Below are positions 27,563-36,735 of a stretch of 64,000 nt of DNA, one piece after another. This DNA is from Beijerinckiaceae bacterium (GTDB lineage: Bacteria; Pseudomonadota; Alphaproteobacteria; Rhizobiales; Beijerinckiaceae). Location of the stretch: contig JALJOM010000003.1 of assembly GCA_024304885.1 (NCBI GenBank), positions 1,522,110-1,586,109 on the forward strand, in the 5' to 3' direction. A program made the position numbers and the translations under genes. Each line of letters opens with the position of its first letter. Positions within the stretch are counted from its first letter, which is position 1. A model generated the notes under the pieces. The model saw only the letters and a list, made by a program, of their open reading frames with translations. It was not told where the DNA came from and searched no databases.

Positions 27563-28276
27563 ATGAACTTCGTCAACTTGAAGGCCAGAGCTTACACAGT
27601 GGACGATGTCGAATCGGCCGCTCGTGAGGTTGGGTGCGAGGTCGCCGCATTCCGGGCTGTCGTACAGGTCGAGACCGGTGGCCGAGGTTTCGATGGAAAA
27701 GGTAGGGTCAAGGCACTTTTCGAGCCGCATATATTCTATCGAGTCCTGTCGGGGGAGAAGCGTCGCTCGGCTGTCGCGTCGGGTCTCGCATATGCGAAGT
27801 GGGGGACGCGGCCCTATCCTGCGGATTCCTATCCGAGGATCCTCGCGGCATGCAGGATCGACGAGGAACGCGCATTGCAGGCGGCATCATGGGGTCTTTC
27901 CCAGATCCTCGGGTTGAACCATAGAGCGGCAGGGTTTTCCAGCGCCTCGGAGATGGTCGAGGCCTTTTGCGTGGACGAGGGCGTGCACCTTGCGTCGATG
28001 GCTCGGTTCATCGTCGCGAAGAAGCTGGACGGCGCGCTGAAGCGCAAGGACTGGGCGGCTTTTGCGTATGGGTACAACGGTCCTCGCTATGCGGTGAATG
28101 CCTATGACAAGGCGCTCGCGCAAGCCTATGCCCATTTCAAGCTCGATATTCCAATGGTTTCCATGATCGTGCCGCTTCCGACGCCTCGCCTGAGCGTCGA
28201 GATGCCCAAGCCGGGTCTCCTGCCGCGTAAAGCACCGAAGCTGTGGGATCGAATCGCGGCGATATTCCGACGGTGA
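27563..28276 (+). CDS. N-acetylmuramidase endolysin (DUF3380)
   Basis: 237 aa, with GGAGG before the ATG. The muramidase domain shows the catalytic Glu in AVVQVETGGRGF, then LFEPHIFYR and the motif AASWGLSQILGLNH, all typical of DUF3380 lysozymes that cut the glycan backbone at lysis. After about residue 190 comes a Pro-rich linker and a basic amphipathic end, with a short hydrophobic stretch. It starts the lysis module. Confidence 0.88.
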   Translation: MNFVNLKARAYTVDDVESAAREVGCEVAAFRAVVQVETGGRGFDGKGRVKALFEPHIFYRVLSGEKRRSAVASGLAYAKWGTRPYPADSYPRILAACRIDEERALQAASWGLSQILGLNHRAAGFSSASEMVEAFCVDEGVHLASMARFIVAKKLDGALKRKDWAAFAYGYNGPRYAVNAYDKALAQAYAHFKLDIPMVSMIVPLPTPRLSVEMPKPGLLPRKAPKLWDRIAAIFRR

Positions 28277-28766
28277 ATGTGAACTCCGTGCTGCGCTGTC
28301 TCGATCGAGAGCCCGGATCGCGGGTAGGGAGATGTCCGACCAAACGGGACGCTCGAACCACGGCACTGACCGCTGCTCGGCACGTGCCAAGTCGTTCCGT
28401 AGATGAGAACCTTGGCACGGTATCCCAAAAACCGCTCGTGTGCCGCTTTGTGAATTCGACGGGAGATCCTGCTCCGGGCTGGGACCAACGTAGAGCGCAC
28501 CTTCGGGATCGAGGCGCATTCCGGTTCCCAGATCGTCGCAAGGTCAGCTTGCCATAGGGATCGTCCTGCGGCATGCCCTGCATCATCGCGATGGCGAAGG
28601 GCTTTTTCTTACCGATTTGTGGACCGTGGCGGCCTCCGCGTCGGACGCCGAGGGACCGCCCCACATCGATCGACGATCTCGCAAGGCTGAACGACGAGCC
28701 GGACCCGTGCGGGACGGACCACGGCCGATTCGGGGACTTCTGTCGCGCTATGGTAAAGGTGCGGTG
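28277..28766. other. 490-bp gap after the endolysin gene
   Basis: No gene is convincing. Reading frames on both strands are rich in Arg and Pro and show no family pattern. It may hold a decayed gene. Confidence 0.4.
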
Positions 28767-29075
28767 ATGCCTGAGACTGTCAATTCGGCGAACAATGAGC
28801 TTCTGCACCAAAAGATCGATGCCATCGAAAAGGCCATGGGTGCAGCGAGCGAAGCAATCAAGGAGCGTATCGTCTTGTCCGACCAGCTCCGAGAAGAGAA
28901 GATCGATACAGTCTACGAGTTCGTCAAGCATCTCTATGACGAGGTCAAGGGATTGCGGACGGACGTCAAGTTTGTGAGCAAAACCCAACACTATCTCCTT
29001 GGTGCATGCGGGTTCGCATCCGTGATCCTCCCCATCGCGGTCGCCGCCATCGGATATCTCGTGCATCGGAATTGA
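28767..29075 (+). CDS. XhlA-like small membrane protein
   Basis: 102 aa from the ATG at 28767. A soluble, charged coiled-coil (NNELLHQKIDAIEKAMG to about residue 75) is followed by one C-terminal membrane segment (LGACGFASVILPIAVAAIGYLV) and a short basic end. This coiled-coil plus C-terminal anchor is the layout of hemolysin XhlA-type phage lysis accessory proteins. It lies between endolysin and holin candidates, so a lysis role is likely. Confidence 0.55.
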   Translation: MPETVNSANNELLHQKIDAIEKAMGAASEAIKERIVLSDQLREEKIDTVYEFVKHLYDEVKGLRTDVKFVSKTQHYLLGACGFASVILPIAVAAIGYLVHRN

Positions 29076-29488
29076 CTCCAGCTCCGCAGCCAAGCGGCGG
29101 AATCCGTTCTGCCGAGGCTTGATCGCTCGCCGTGCGAACGGACCCACCACCCGGCGCGCCTGGTCCGGCATTCTTCTGTTACGTCAGCCGCGGATCCTGA
29201 GCCTGCCGAGTGCGGTGGCCGGTGCCGGCGGCGGAACCCGTTTCCCTTGTTCCTACACCTTACAGCGTAAGCAATCCTGCGCGCTCGTGCGCAGTGTCCT
29301 GCATCGTGCCCACGATCGTGCCGGTGCCGGTGTCGGTCGCTAGGTAGCGCACATCACGAGATCCGGAATGTGGATCACGCTCGAACTGAGCGATCCGATG
29401 CGCAACCGGCTGGATCGGCTTCGAGCTGCGTGGACTTGATCGTGATCGGCGGATAGGTCGTTTGCCTTTTGCAAAGGAGGTGGGCTCG
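29076..29488. other. 413-bp gap in the lysis region
   Basis: No gene supported. The end of the stretch carries the strong ribosome site (AAAGGAGGTG) of the next small gene. Confidence 0.4.
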
Positions 29489-29656
29489 ATGATTGGTCTC
29501 GTTGTCGGAATTGCGAGCCCTGCGGCACTCTACGCCGTAGGCGCGTGGCTCGAAACGATTGGCACGATCGATGGGGTGGTCGATGAATTCTACACGCGCT
29601 GGCCTCTCGCTACGATCGGCTCGTTGGTCGGCGCGCTGACGGTGATGCACGCGTGA
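29489..29656 (+). CDS. Small membrane protein of the lysis module
   Basis: 55 aa with AAAGGAGGTG upstream of its ATG. Two hydrophobic stretches (MIGLVVGIASPAALYAVGAW and a C-terminal LATIGSLVGALTVMHA) flank a short acidic loop. It could be a holin, antiholin or spanin-like protein; no family is recognised. Confidence 0.55.
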   Translation: MIGLVVGIASPAALYAVGAWLETIGTIDGVVDEFYTRWPLATIGSLVGALTVMHA

Positions 29657-29721
29657 GCTCGGCTCAGGCTTTCGCGGCCTCGAATTGCAATTTGTGGTGT
29701 CCGCTATAGTAGGAGTGAAGC

Positions 29722-29949
29722 ATGCCTGTACCCGGTGATATCACGACATGGATGGGAATCTTGCGGTCTCTGCTCTCGGCGATCGGTGGGATTGTCGCGA
29801 CCCTCGGGTTTATGAGCACAGAGGATGTAACGGCGTGGTCGAATATCGTGATCACGGCGGCTGGAGCGCTGATGCCGGTCGGGGTGGCGATTTGGTCTGC
29901 AGTTCATCACACGACGGCGAATAACCCGAATTTGAAGACGATTCCGTGA
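29722..29949 (+). CDS. Putative holin
   Basis: 75 aa with AGGAG before the ATG. Two membrane segments (LLSAIGGIVATLGFM and IVITAAGALMPVGVAIWSAV) separated by a short acidic turn match the small two-helix holins of the Pam3-gp28 type. It would form the hole that releases the endolysin. The next possible frame (GTG at 29946) overlaps the stop. Confidence 0.65.
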   Translation: MPVPGDITTWMGILRSLLSAIGGIVATLGFMSTEDVTAWSNIVITAAGALMPVGVAIWSAVHHTTANNPNLKTIP

Positions 29950-30296
29950 CCGATCCCGTTCTCGGGCTCCGGTCGCGTCTCAACGGGATCTTCGTGCGGC
30001 TCGTCGATGGGCCGTACCATTGTGCTCGATCGGGGATTCCGAGAAGCTCTATACGGCCGCGCCGGTCTCGGGCACGCCATTCGGCAGGCACTTCGAAACC
30101 AAAGGGCCCAGACTTGCCTGGGCCACCGTGTCGGGTTTCGAACCGCCTCGGCGAACGTCGCGGTCTTGCGTACCGCGTCCTGTGACAAGGCTTCGCAGGT
30201 TCACCGGCATGCGGACACGACGCGCGAGGCCGGGGACGATGCCGGCAAATGCGATAGAGAATGCAACGCGCTCGTCAGGGCGGAGGTGGTACACTG
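29946..30296 (+). other. Uncertain coding stretch after the holin gene
   Basis: A frame from a GTG at 29946, overlapping the holin stop as GTGA, gives a plausible start (LRSRLNGIFVRLVDGPYH) but ends at 30185 in Arg/Pro-rich sequence. Another frame from about 30025 (GDSEKLYTAAPVSGTPFGRHF) looks protein-like. The two together would fit one small gene with a frameshift near 30025, but I cannot name a family. Confidence 0.25.
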
Positions 30297-30728
30297 ATGG
30301 TCGAGGATCGACACGTTGGATGCGCCCTTGGTGCCTTGGAGGCCATTCATTATCGCGTCGTGGAGGCGAGCCCCGATGCGAAGATCGTGATCAACGAGCG
30401 CGGCGAGATCGTCGTGTTCAACCAGCAGGCCGAGCTGCTGTTCGGGTACGACCGTACCGAGGTGCTCGGCAAGGATTTGCGCATTCTCCTACCAGAGAAT
30501 GCGCATCCTGCTCACGAGAAGCACATCAAGCGCTTTTTTGCACGTCCGCAAACTCGTGAGATGGGCACGGGCCAGGTTCTCCTCGGGGTCGATCGCAACG
30601 GCCGGCAATTCCACGTGCAAATCAAGCTTGCGCCGATCGTGGTTCCGAGCGCGGGAAAGCACTGCTTGGCTGTCGTCCGAGCGGTGTCCGAAGAGGATGG
30701 CGAGCATGCAAGTTACGTTGTCGGCTGA
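30297..30728 (+). CDS. Stand-alone PAS-domain protein
   Basis: 143 aa, essentially a single PAS sensor domain. Diagnostic features are VVEASPDAKIVINERGEIVV, NQQAELLFGYDRTEVLGKDL and RILLPENAHPAHEKHI, followed by a core strand DRNGRQFHVQIKLAPI. There is no kinase, cyclase or DNA-binding output domain, so it would act through a partner or by ligand binding. GGAGG lies about 10 bases upstream of the ATG. The stop overlaps the next gene by 23 bases. Such a protein is not needed for a virion, so this may be a lysogeny or control cargo gene. Confidence 0.85.
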   Translation: MVEDRHVGCALGALEAIHYRVVEASPDAKIVINERGEIVVFNQQAELLFGYDRTEVLGKDLRILLPENAHPAHEKHIKRFFARPQTREMGTGQVLLGVDRNGRQFHVQIKLAPIVVPSAGKHCLAVVRAVSEEDGEHASYVVG

Positions 30729-31158
30729 GGCAATCCTGGGGGTCGTCATGGCCTTCGGGAGCGCCATGGTGACCTGGCTGGGCTACCTTCACACGCAGCT
30801 CGGTACCATCAAGGTCTCGCTCGCCGAAACTCGGCTGGAAAACAAGACGCTGTGGGATTTTCAGCTTCGCCGCGGAGCGCTCGAGGCGATCGGGAACGGT
30901 GTCGCTACAAAAAACTCGCCGTTGAAGGTACGTGAGGAATTTCTCGTGGTAAACGAGGAACTCGGCAAGCCACTCCGGGAATTCTACTCGAAGATCGGAC
31001 GCCCCGCCATGACCAACGCGGAGCTCGCGTTCCAGATCGAGCGTCATTTCGGCTCCGAGATCGTCGACAAGGTCTGCGTCCCGCACGGCCTGAGCTACGG
31101 GGCGTGTTTGATCATCGCCATAGCAGTGGCCAGAGGTGATCCGGTCGTCGACGTATAG
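30706..31158 (+). CDS. Membrane-anchored hypothetical protein
   Basis: 150 aa starting inside the end of the PAS gene. An N-terminal membrane segment (AILGVVMAFGSAMVTWLGYL) leads to a helical linker and a soluble C-terminal part (EEFLVVNEELGKPLREFYSK, then SEIVDKVCVPHGLSYGACL). I recognise no family. Overlap with the PAS gene suggests a two-protein unit: cytoplasmic sensor plus membrane partner. It is the last gene of the phage cluster, immediately before a dispersed repeat. Confidence 0.6.
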   Translation: MQVTLSAEAILGVVMAFGSAMVTWLGYLHTQLGTIKVSLAETRLENKTLWDFQLRRGALEAIGNGVATKNSPLKVREEFLVVNEELGKPLREFYSKIGRPAMTNAELAFQIERHFGSEIVDKVCVPHGLSYGACLIIAIAVARGDPVVDV

Positions 31159-31176
31159 CAGAGGGCGGTTTCCGCG

Positions 31177-31285
31177 ACCTAGAGCGGTTTCCGATCCAGC
31201 GGAATCGGACACCAGCTCTAGATCCATGTTTTGTCGCAATTTCGCGACGCGAAGTGGTATCCACTTCGCTGGAAATTGCTCTAGC
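31177..31285 (+). repeat. Dispersed palindromic repeat, copy 2
   Basis: About 109 bp beginning with CTAGAGCGGTTTCCGATCC and including TTGTCGCAATTTCGCGACGC and GGAAATTGCTCTAG; the arms make a long imperfect palindrome. It follows the last phage gene and marks the right edge of the cluster. Copy 3 (39921-40027) has the same orientation, copy 1 (5283-5381) the opposite. Confidence 0.75.
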
Positions 31286-31441
31286 CTCGTGGCGCGGTCG
31301 GGCCGGGAGGCCGGCCGTGATCGACAAGGTGCTCGATCGGCGCGCTTTAGGGTGCTCTGATCGGTTCCAGGATTGCCTTCTGTCGGATCGTGATCCGGCG
31401 TCAGAGTGCTTTTCGACGGTCCATACCGTATGTCGATGCTC

Positions 31442-31479
31442 GGCCCCTGTCCCGCCCCGGCGGGGCAGGGGCCTTTTTT
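31442..31479 (+). terminator. Strong intrinsic terminator
   Basis: A 15-bp stem (GGCCCCTGTCCCGCC with GGCGGGGCAGGGGCC, one G-T pair) with a 2-base loop is followed by six Ts. It would end transcription from the phage cluster, or from a short RNA between 31290 and 31440, before the peroxidase gene. Confidence 0.85.
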
Positions 31480-31644
31480 CGTGCGTGCGGCTCGGCCGCA
31501 CGCGGGCGTCCGGGTCGTCGCTTTTCGTCGCTCGAGCTCGGTGCCGATGGGCGCGAGTCCATGGTCGGCTCGGTCGACTTGGGCTATGGTCCCGCCGGGC
31601 CGGTGGGTCGCAAAGGACGACCGAGCTGCGACGTGGAGATGCAG

Positions 31645-32124
31645 ATGGGCACGATCTACGATTTCTCGGCGGTGACGTTGCAGGGCGTGCAAACGCCGCT
31701 CGCCGAATTCTCCGGGCAAGTGGTTCTCGTAGTCAACACCGCAAGCAAATGCGGGTTCACGCCCCAGTACGAAGGGCTCGAGGCGCTCTACCGCAAGTAT
31801 AAGACGAAAGGATTTGCAGTGCTCGGCTTTCCATGCAATCAGTTCGGCGCCCAGGAGCCCGGGGATGCATCCGAGATCGCGCAGTTCTGCTCGCGAATCT
31901 ACGACGTGACATTCCCCATGTTCGCCAAGATCGATGTCAACGGCCCGAGCACGCATCCGTTGTTCGCGTTCTTGAAGAGCGAGGAGCCCGGCGTGCTCGG
32001 CACCGAGGCGATCAAATGGAATTTCACCAAGTTCCTGGTCGATCGTGAGGGTGCGGTCGCCGGGCGCTTCGCGCCGACTACGACGCCGAAAGAGCTCGAG
32101 GCGGAAATCGAGAAGCTCCTTTAG
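31645..32124 (+). CDS. Glutathione peroxidase family protein
   Basis: 159 aa thiol peroxidase that reduces peroxides. The redox Cys lies in [12 protein letters not shown], the conserved Gln in [11 protein letters not shown], and the Trp-Asn pair in [10 protein letters not shown]; this is the Cys (not selenocysteine) form. The ATG at 31645 has GGAG 6 bases upstream; an ATG two codons earlier is an alternative. It is a normal-length member of the bacterial BtuE/Gpx type and sits between two hairpin terminators. Confidence 0.93.
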   Translation: MGTIYDFSAVTLQGVQTPLAEFSGQVVLVVNTASKCGFTPQYEGLEALYRKYKTKGFAVLGFPCNQFGAQEPGDASEIAQFCSRIYDVTFPMFAKIDVNGPSTHPLFAFLKSEEPGVLGTEAIKWNFTKFLVDREGAVAGRFAPTTTPKELEAEIEKLL

Positions 32125-32170
32125 GAGGGCCGCGCGATATCGTATCACGCCTTTTGCCGGATTGACTCGG

Positions 32171-32194
32171 CCCCTCCGGGCGGGGGAGGGGTTT
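32171..32194 (+). terminator. Possible terminator after peroxidase gene
   Basis: CCCCTCC and GGAGGGG form a 7-bp stem with a 7-base loop followed by TTT. It lies between the peroxidase stop and the hisD ribosome site. Confidence 0.4.
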
Positions 32195-32225
32195 CACCCG
32201 GCGCGAGAGAACTGGAGGCGACTTC

Positions 32226-33527
32226 ATGCCGCTGCGGCTGGATACGAGAAGCGCGGAATTTCAGCAGGCGTTCGCGAGGCTCCTGGCCCACAAGCGGGAA
32301 ACCGCCGAGGATGTGGATCACGTCGTCGAGGCGATTATCGCCGATGTCGTCGCACGAAAGGACGAAGCGCTCCACGCCTATTCGCTGAAGTTCGATCGGG
32401 TCGACCTCGCTCAAGTCGGATTGCGGATCGGCGCGGACGAGGTCGACGCGGCTCTCGCCGGCTGCTCCCCCACAGCACTCGATGCCTTGCGGCTGGCACG
32501 GGAGCGCATCGCCGCCTTTCACGAGCGGCAAAGGCCGCAGGACCTGCTTTTCGCGGATTCCTTGGGGGTCGAGCTCGGCTGGCGCTGGCGTCCGATCGAG
32601 GCCGTCGGCCTTTACGTTCCGGGGGGCACCGCGAGCTATCCGTCCTCGGTCCTGATGAACGCGATCCCGGCGAAGGTCGCGGGCGTGTCGCGCCTCGTGA
32701 TGGTGGTGCCTGCGCCCGACGGACACCTCGAGCCCCTGGTCCTCGCGGCGGCGCGCCTCGCCGGCGTCGATGAAATCTATCGCGTCGGCGGGGCTCAGGC
32801 GATCGCCGCTCTGGCCTATGGGACCGAGACGATCGCGCCGGTCGCGAAGATCGTCGGCCCCGGCAATGCCTTCGTGGCCGCGGCCAAGCGGCGGGTTTTC
32901 GGCACCGTGGGCATCGACATGATCGCCGGGCCCTCCGAAGTCTTGATCATCGCCGACGACTCGGCCGATCCGGAGTGGATCGCCGCCGATCTCCTCGCCC
33001 AGGCAGAGCACGATGCCGCCGCGCAATCGATTCTGATCACGGATTCGTCGGGCTTGGCCGATGCCGTCGAGGCCGCGGTCGCGCGTCAGCTGGAGGCGTT
33101 GCCTCGGCACAATATCGCAGCGGCGAGCTGGGAGGAATTCGGCGCGATCGTCCTCGTCGGAGACCTTTCCGAGAGCCCGAGGCTCGCCGATCGCCTGGCG
33201 CCGGAGCACCTCGAGATCATCACCGAGCGATCCGAGGAGTTGAGCCGCGCTGTCAGCAACGCCGGGGCGATCTTCCTCGGCCCCTACACGCCGGAGGCCA
33301 TCGGCGATTATGTCGGCGGGTCCAATCACGTCCTGCCGACCGCGCGCTCCGCCCGGTTTTCCTCGGGGCTCGGCGTTCTCGACTTCATGAAGCGAACATC
33401 GATCCTCAAATGCACCGCCGAGAGCCTCGCCACGCTCGGACCGGCGGCGGTCGCGCTCGGCCATGCCGAAGGACTCGACGCTCACGCGCGTTCCGTCCAG
33501 GTCCGGCTCGCCACGCCGCCGTCATGA
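32226..33527 (+). CDS. hisD: Histidinol dehydrogenase
   Basis: 433 aa, full length. It catalyses the last two steps of histidine synthesis, oxidising histidinol to histidine with NAD and zinc. Visible motifs are the nucleotide-binding region [34 protein letters not shown], the zinc/active-site QAEHD, PEHLEI and the C-terminal [13 protein letters not shown] precedes the ATG by 7 bases. It overlaps the UPF0262 gene by 4 bases, an arrangement conserved in many Hyphomicrobiales. Confidence 0.97.
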   Translation: MPLRLDTRSAEFQQAFARLLAHKRETAEDVDHVVEAIIADVVARKDEALHAYSLKFDRVDLAQVGLRIGADEVDAALAGCSPTALDALRLARERIAAFHERQRPQDLLFADSLGVELGWRWRPIEAVGLYVPGGTASYPSSVLMNAIPAKVAGVSRLVMVVPAPDGHLEPLVLAAARLAGVDEIYRVGGAQAIAALAYGTETIAPVAKIVGPGNAFVAAAKRRVFGTVGIDMIAGPSEVLIIADDSADPEWIAADLLAQAEHDAAAQSILITDSSGLADAVEAAVARQLEALPRHNIAAASWEEFGAIVLVGDLSESPRLADRLAPEHLEIITERSEELSRAVSNAGAIFLGPYTPEAIGDYVGGSNHVLPTARSARFSSGLGVLDFMKRTSILKCTAESLATLGPAAVALGHAEGLDAHARSVQVRLATPPS

Positions 33528-34012
33528 GCGGGAGAGACCCGCGCGAGCGTAACCGTCTGGTGTCGATCACTCTGGACGAGGCCTCGATCGGCCGCGGCTC
33601 GCCGGATCAAGAGCACGAGCGCCAGGTTGCGATCTACGACCTCCTGGAGGAGAACGTTTTCGCGCTGCCCGGCCATGATATGGGACCCTATGGATTGCGG
33701 ATCGCGCTCCAGGAAGCCAAGCTCGCCCTGGAAATCCTCGACGAGAGCGGGGCGCCGATCTTCGTGCACATCCTTTCGCTGACGCCGTTTCGCCGTCTCC
33801 TCAAGGATTATTTTCTCGTTTGCGAAAGCTATTACGCCGCGATCCGGACGGCCATGCCGAGCCAGATCGAAGCCGTCGACATGGGGCGCCGGGCTCTCCA
33901 CGACGAAGCCGCGCAGCTCCTGATCGAGCGCCTGAAGGGCAAGATCGAGTGCGACCAGGACACAGCCCGACGATTGTTCACGCTCGTCAGCGCTCTGCAT
34001 TGGAAAGGCTGA
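33524..34012 (+). CDS. UPF0262 family protein
   Basis: 162 aa conserved alphaproteobacterial protein of unknown function. Recognisable segments are [34 protein letters not shown], and [19 protein letters not shown], with the C-terminal [12 protein letters not shown]-like helix. The ATG overlaps the hisD stop (ATGA), so it is cotranslated with hisD. No catalytic motif is evident. Confidence 0.9.
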   Translation: MSGRDPRERNRLVSITLDEASIGRGSPDQEHERQVAIYDLLEENVFALPGHDMGPYGLRIALQEAKLALEILDESGAPIFVHILSLTPFRRLLKDYFLVCESYYAAIRTAMPSQIEAVDMGRRALHDEAAQLLIERLKGKIECDQDTARRLFTLVSALHWKG

Positions 34013-34119
34013 GCCTCTCGTCGCACTCGGTCCCGCCTGCCCGGGGACACGCGAGAGTGAGGGAAACCCGCTTCCGCGCGATCGCGCGCGATGTCGTTCG
34101 GCACCGATTCCCGGCATCC

Positions 34120-35178
34120 TCATGCGGGTGACCGAAGCGGCGACGACTCCGCTCGGCCGTTCATCAATGTGATGCACTCGGTGATTTCGGGGATGATACG
34201 GAGCGCGGCCGTCCGACCCATTGCAACGAGCTCATCGGCACGGTGGAAATCGAAAAGGCCGATCGTGCCGAGACGCGCATTGATGACGACGTCCGGTGGA
34301 TCGCCGGAGAGCCGCGAGCGCGAAATCCGTCCTTGGGCGATGTTGAAGGCGTCCATCATCGCGCTGCCGATGCCCGGCGCACCGTCCTCGCGCTTGCCGA
34401 ACAGACGGCGCAAATTGCCGCTCACGCCGCCGAAAAGGCGTGCGGTCAGGCTCTTGCCATGGTCGGGATCTTTTGCCGCGAGCTTTTCGAGGTCGGGTTC
34501 GAGCGATTGAGGATCGCTGATAATGCTTCCCCGGTATACGGTATCCCCGACGAGGTTGACGGCGATCACGAGGTCGGCACCGAGGGCGCGGCACACCGTC
34601 ACCGGCACCGGGTTGACGAGGGCGCCGTCGAACAGCCAGCGACCGTTGATGTTCACGGGCTCGAAAATCCCCGGGAGAGCGTAGGACGCGCGCACGGCAC
34701 GGGCGACATCGCCCTTCGTGACCCAGACCTCGTTGCCGGTGCCGCACTCGGTGGCGACCACCCCGAATATCTTGTCGAGGTCGGCAAATGTCCGGTTGCC
34801 GATCGTTTCCTCGAGGCGTTCGCGGAGCTTTCGCCCGGTCAGGATTCCGACACCCGAGAACGAGACATCCATCAGCGAGAGCACGGCCTTGGTCGTGAGG
34901 CTGCGCGCGAAGGCCTCGATCTCGGCGAGCTTGCCGCACGCATAGCAGCCGCCGACCACCGCTCCGATCGACGTACCGGCGACAATGTCGGGATGAATTC
35001 CATGCTCGGCGAGCGCCAGCAGCACGCCGATGTGCGACCATCCGCGTGCGGCGCCTGCGCCGAGCGCGATGCCGATCCGTCGCCTCGACTCCGTTGCCGG
35101 GTGCTCGTCCGATGCCGGCCGGCCGAGCGCGTCCCAGCCGTCGACACGTGCGTCTCGTACTGGAGGCATCGTGGTCAC
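34120..35178 (-). CDS. Patatin-like phospholipase
   Basis: 352 aa RssA/NTE-type lipid hydrolase. The oxyanion segment GAGAARGWSHIG is followed by the nucleophile motif GTSIG and the catalytic Asp in DGALVNP, giving the Ser-Asp dyad of patatins. It has an N-terminal polar extension of about 30 aa and a long C-terminal part (ARLFGGVSGNLRRLFGKRED). It lies convergent to the hisD unit. Confidence 0.93.
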   Translation of the reverse strand: MTTMPPVRDARVDGWDALGRPASDEHPATESRRRIGIALGAGAARGWSHIGVLLALAEHGIHPDIVAGTSIGAVVGGCYACGKLAEIEAFARSLTTKAVLSLMDVSFSGVGILTGRKLRERLEETIGNRTFADLDKIFGVVATECGTGNEVWVTKGDVARAVRASYALPGIFEPVNINGRWLFDGALVNPVPVTVCRALGADLVIAVNLVGDTVYRGSIISDPQSLEPDLEKLAAKDPDHGKSLTARLFGGVSGNLRRLFGKREDGAPGIGSAMMDAFNIAQGRISRSRLSGDPPDVVINARLGTIGLFDFHRADELVAMGRTAALRIIPEITECITLMNGRAESSPLRSPA

Positions 35179-35675
35179 GTGTTTCCTCCTCGCAAGGTGA
35201 GCCGCGCGAAGCAGCGTGCGGCTCGCGCCTCGGATCGCGCGCAGTGTCGAGAGCGCTGCCGCGACGATGTTCGGGACGAGCGCGCGCGACGTTGCCTTCG
35301 AGCACCAGCGCGCAGGGAAACCGCGAGCCCGACGAGCTCCGCTTGCGCCGGCCGGTCAGGTTCGAGGCCGCCACGGGACGCGGAACTCGCCCTGATCTTC
35401 TCTGCCATATGGGATGCGTGCCGCCTGTTGCACAGGTCGCCGCCGAGCTTGCAGGAGCGCGTGCAGCGCTGGAACGCCGGACAACGATCGTCTCTGCACG
35501 ACTGTGGGCGAGGACGTTCCGCTCAAGGCTAGTCGTCCGCCGTCGGCTCGGCAGCGCCTTCCGATCCGATCGAATGTGGGAAGCATCAGTGCAGGATGGG
35601 AATTCTCGCGCGGAGCAACGCAACCCGGGTCGTCGCGCAGCAAAGGCCCGGTCGGGTCGCCCGCGGCGCGACGGC
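35179..35675. other. 497-bp gap without a supported gene
   Basis: Sits between the sugar transferase stop and the patatin start on the minus strand. Frames through it are Arg-rich and show no family. Promoter elements for the patatin gene probably lie near 35180-35300. Confidence 0.4.
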
Positions 35676-36284
35676 TCATCGCTCTCTCGAGGCGAAGATC
35701 GAGTGCAAGAGGGCGACGAGATCCCTGGAGACACGCCAGTCCCTGACATAGTCGAGGTCCGCGTCGAACCCTTCGGTGGCGTGTGCCTCGCGGCGGTTCG
35801 GCCGCACGGGCGCCTGAATCAGGCCGGGCCGCGCCGAGAGATAGGTCGCGCTCCGCTCCCCGAGGTGGTCGACCTCGGACGGATCGAGCGCTCGAGGGCC
35901 GACGAGGCTCATCTCGCCGCGGATGACGTTGACGAGTTGCGGCAGCTTGTGGATGCCAGCCTCGCGCAGGCAGGCGCCGATGCGTGCGCTGCGGGTCGCT
36001 CGGCGAGACGCCGTCGTGGCCGGCGCGGATGCCCTGCCGTCGCGAGCTGTCGTCACGAGCTCGATCATATGGAACGACCGTCCCCCGAAACCGAGCCGGG
36101 GTTCTCTCTTGAAGACCGGCCGCGCGCCAGCGCATTTCAGCGCTGCGGCGGAGACGAGGAGGAGAGGGAAAGTGAAAGCGAGAAGCACTGACCCGAAGGC
36201 GATATCGAACAGGCGCTTCGGCGTTCCACCCAAGCACCCCTCGGCAGTTTCTCCCCGCGGACCTGAGCTCGGACCGGCGACCAT
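35676..36284 (-). CDS. Bacterial sugar transferase, possibly inactive
   Basis: 202 aa member of the PglC/WcaJ phosphoglycosyl transferase family, which moves a sugar phosphate onto undecaprenyl phosphate. The membrane re-entrant region KRLFDIAFGSVLLAFTFPLL and the downstream LPQLVNVIRGEMSLVGPRA motif are clear. The family catalytic dyad is Asp-Glu in SLDELPQL; here the same place reads GIHKLPQL, so both acidic residues are replaced. The usual KFRTM-like motif is also altered (MIELVTTARDG). It may be a non-catalytic relative. The start at 36284 is the ATG before the family region; longer frames run far upstream without family content. Confidence 0.8.
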   Translation of the reverse strand: MVAGPSSGPRGETAEGCLGGTPKRLFDIAFGSVLLAFTFPLLLVSAAALKCAGARPVFKREPRLGFGGRSFHMIELVTTARDGRASAPATTASRRATRSARIGACLREAGIHKLPQLVNVIRGEMSLVGPRALDPSEVDHLGERSATYLSARPGLIQAPVRPNRREAHATEGFDADLDYVRDWRVSRDLVALLHSIFASRER

Positions 36285-36735
36285 GGACTCCAAGACTTTC
36301 GAGCTTCTGCGCGAGCAAAGGCTTGGAAGCGCCTCGGACCGTGCTCGACTGCTGCGGCAGGGCACGGAGCTCAGGCGACGAAATCTCTCGGAACCGATGC
36401 TTGGATTTGTAAGCTTTCGGGGGCATCGGTTCAACGTAAAATTGCAGCGGCACGGATATACCCATGCATTTTCTGGGAAATCTATGGTCGGCCGGCATTC
36501 GAACAACTGATCGCGACAAATAACGTGTGCTCGACAATTGTCGAATATCGTGCCCGGACATCGAATTTCGGGCCGATACCGGTCCTGAAATACCGAGGCC
36601 GGACGAAGCATCGTCTGGGGCTCACCGAGGCGGCAATTCGGTGCTGCTCGATGGTCACCGTGCGAGACGCCATGAAACCGAGGACGACCCGAAGCCACCT
36701 CCGGCGAGCCGGCATCCGGGTCACAAAACCATTCT
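36285..36735. other. 451-bp gap between sugar transferase and moaA
   Basis: No supported gene. Both flanking genes read leftward, so this should hold the promoter of the sugar transferase and the 3' untranslated part of moaA. Confidence 0.4.

Noticed and set aside
28277-28766. Reading frames in the gap after the endolysin
   Set aside because: None has a ribosome site together with a plausible protein composition.
30622-32148. Long minus-strand frame across the PAS region and peroxidase
   Set aside because: It is antisense to recognisable genes and runs through the repeat; the encoded sequence has no family pattern.
32145-33485. Long minus-strand frame opposite hisD
   Set aside because: Shadow of hisD caused by codon bias; the plus strand encodes a clear enzyme.
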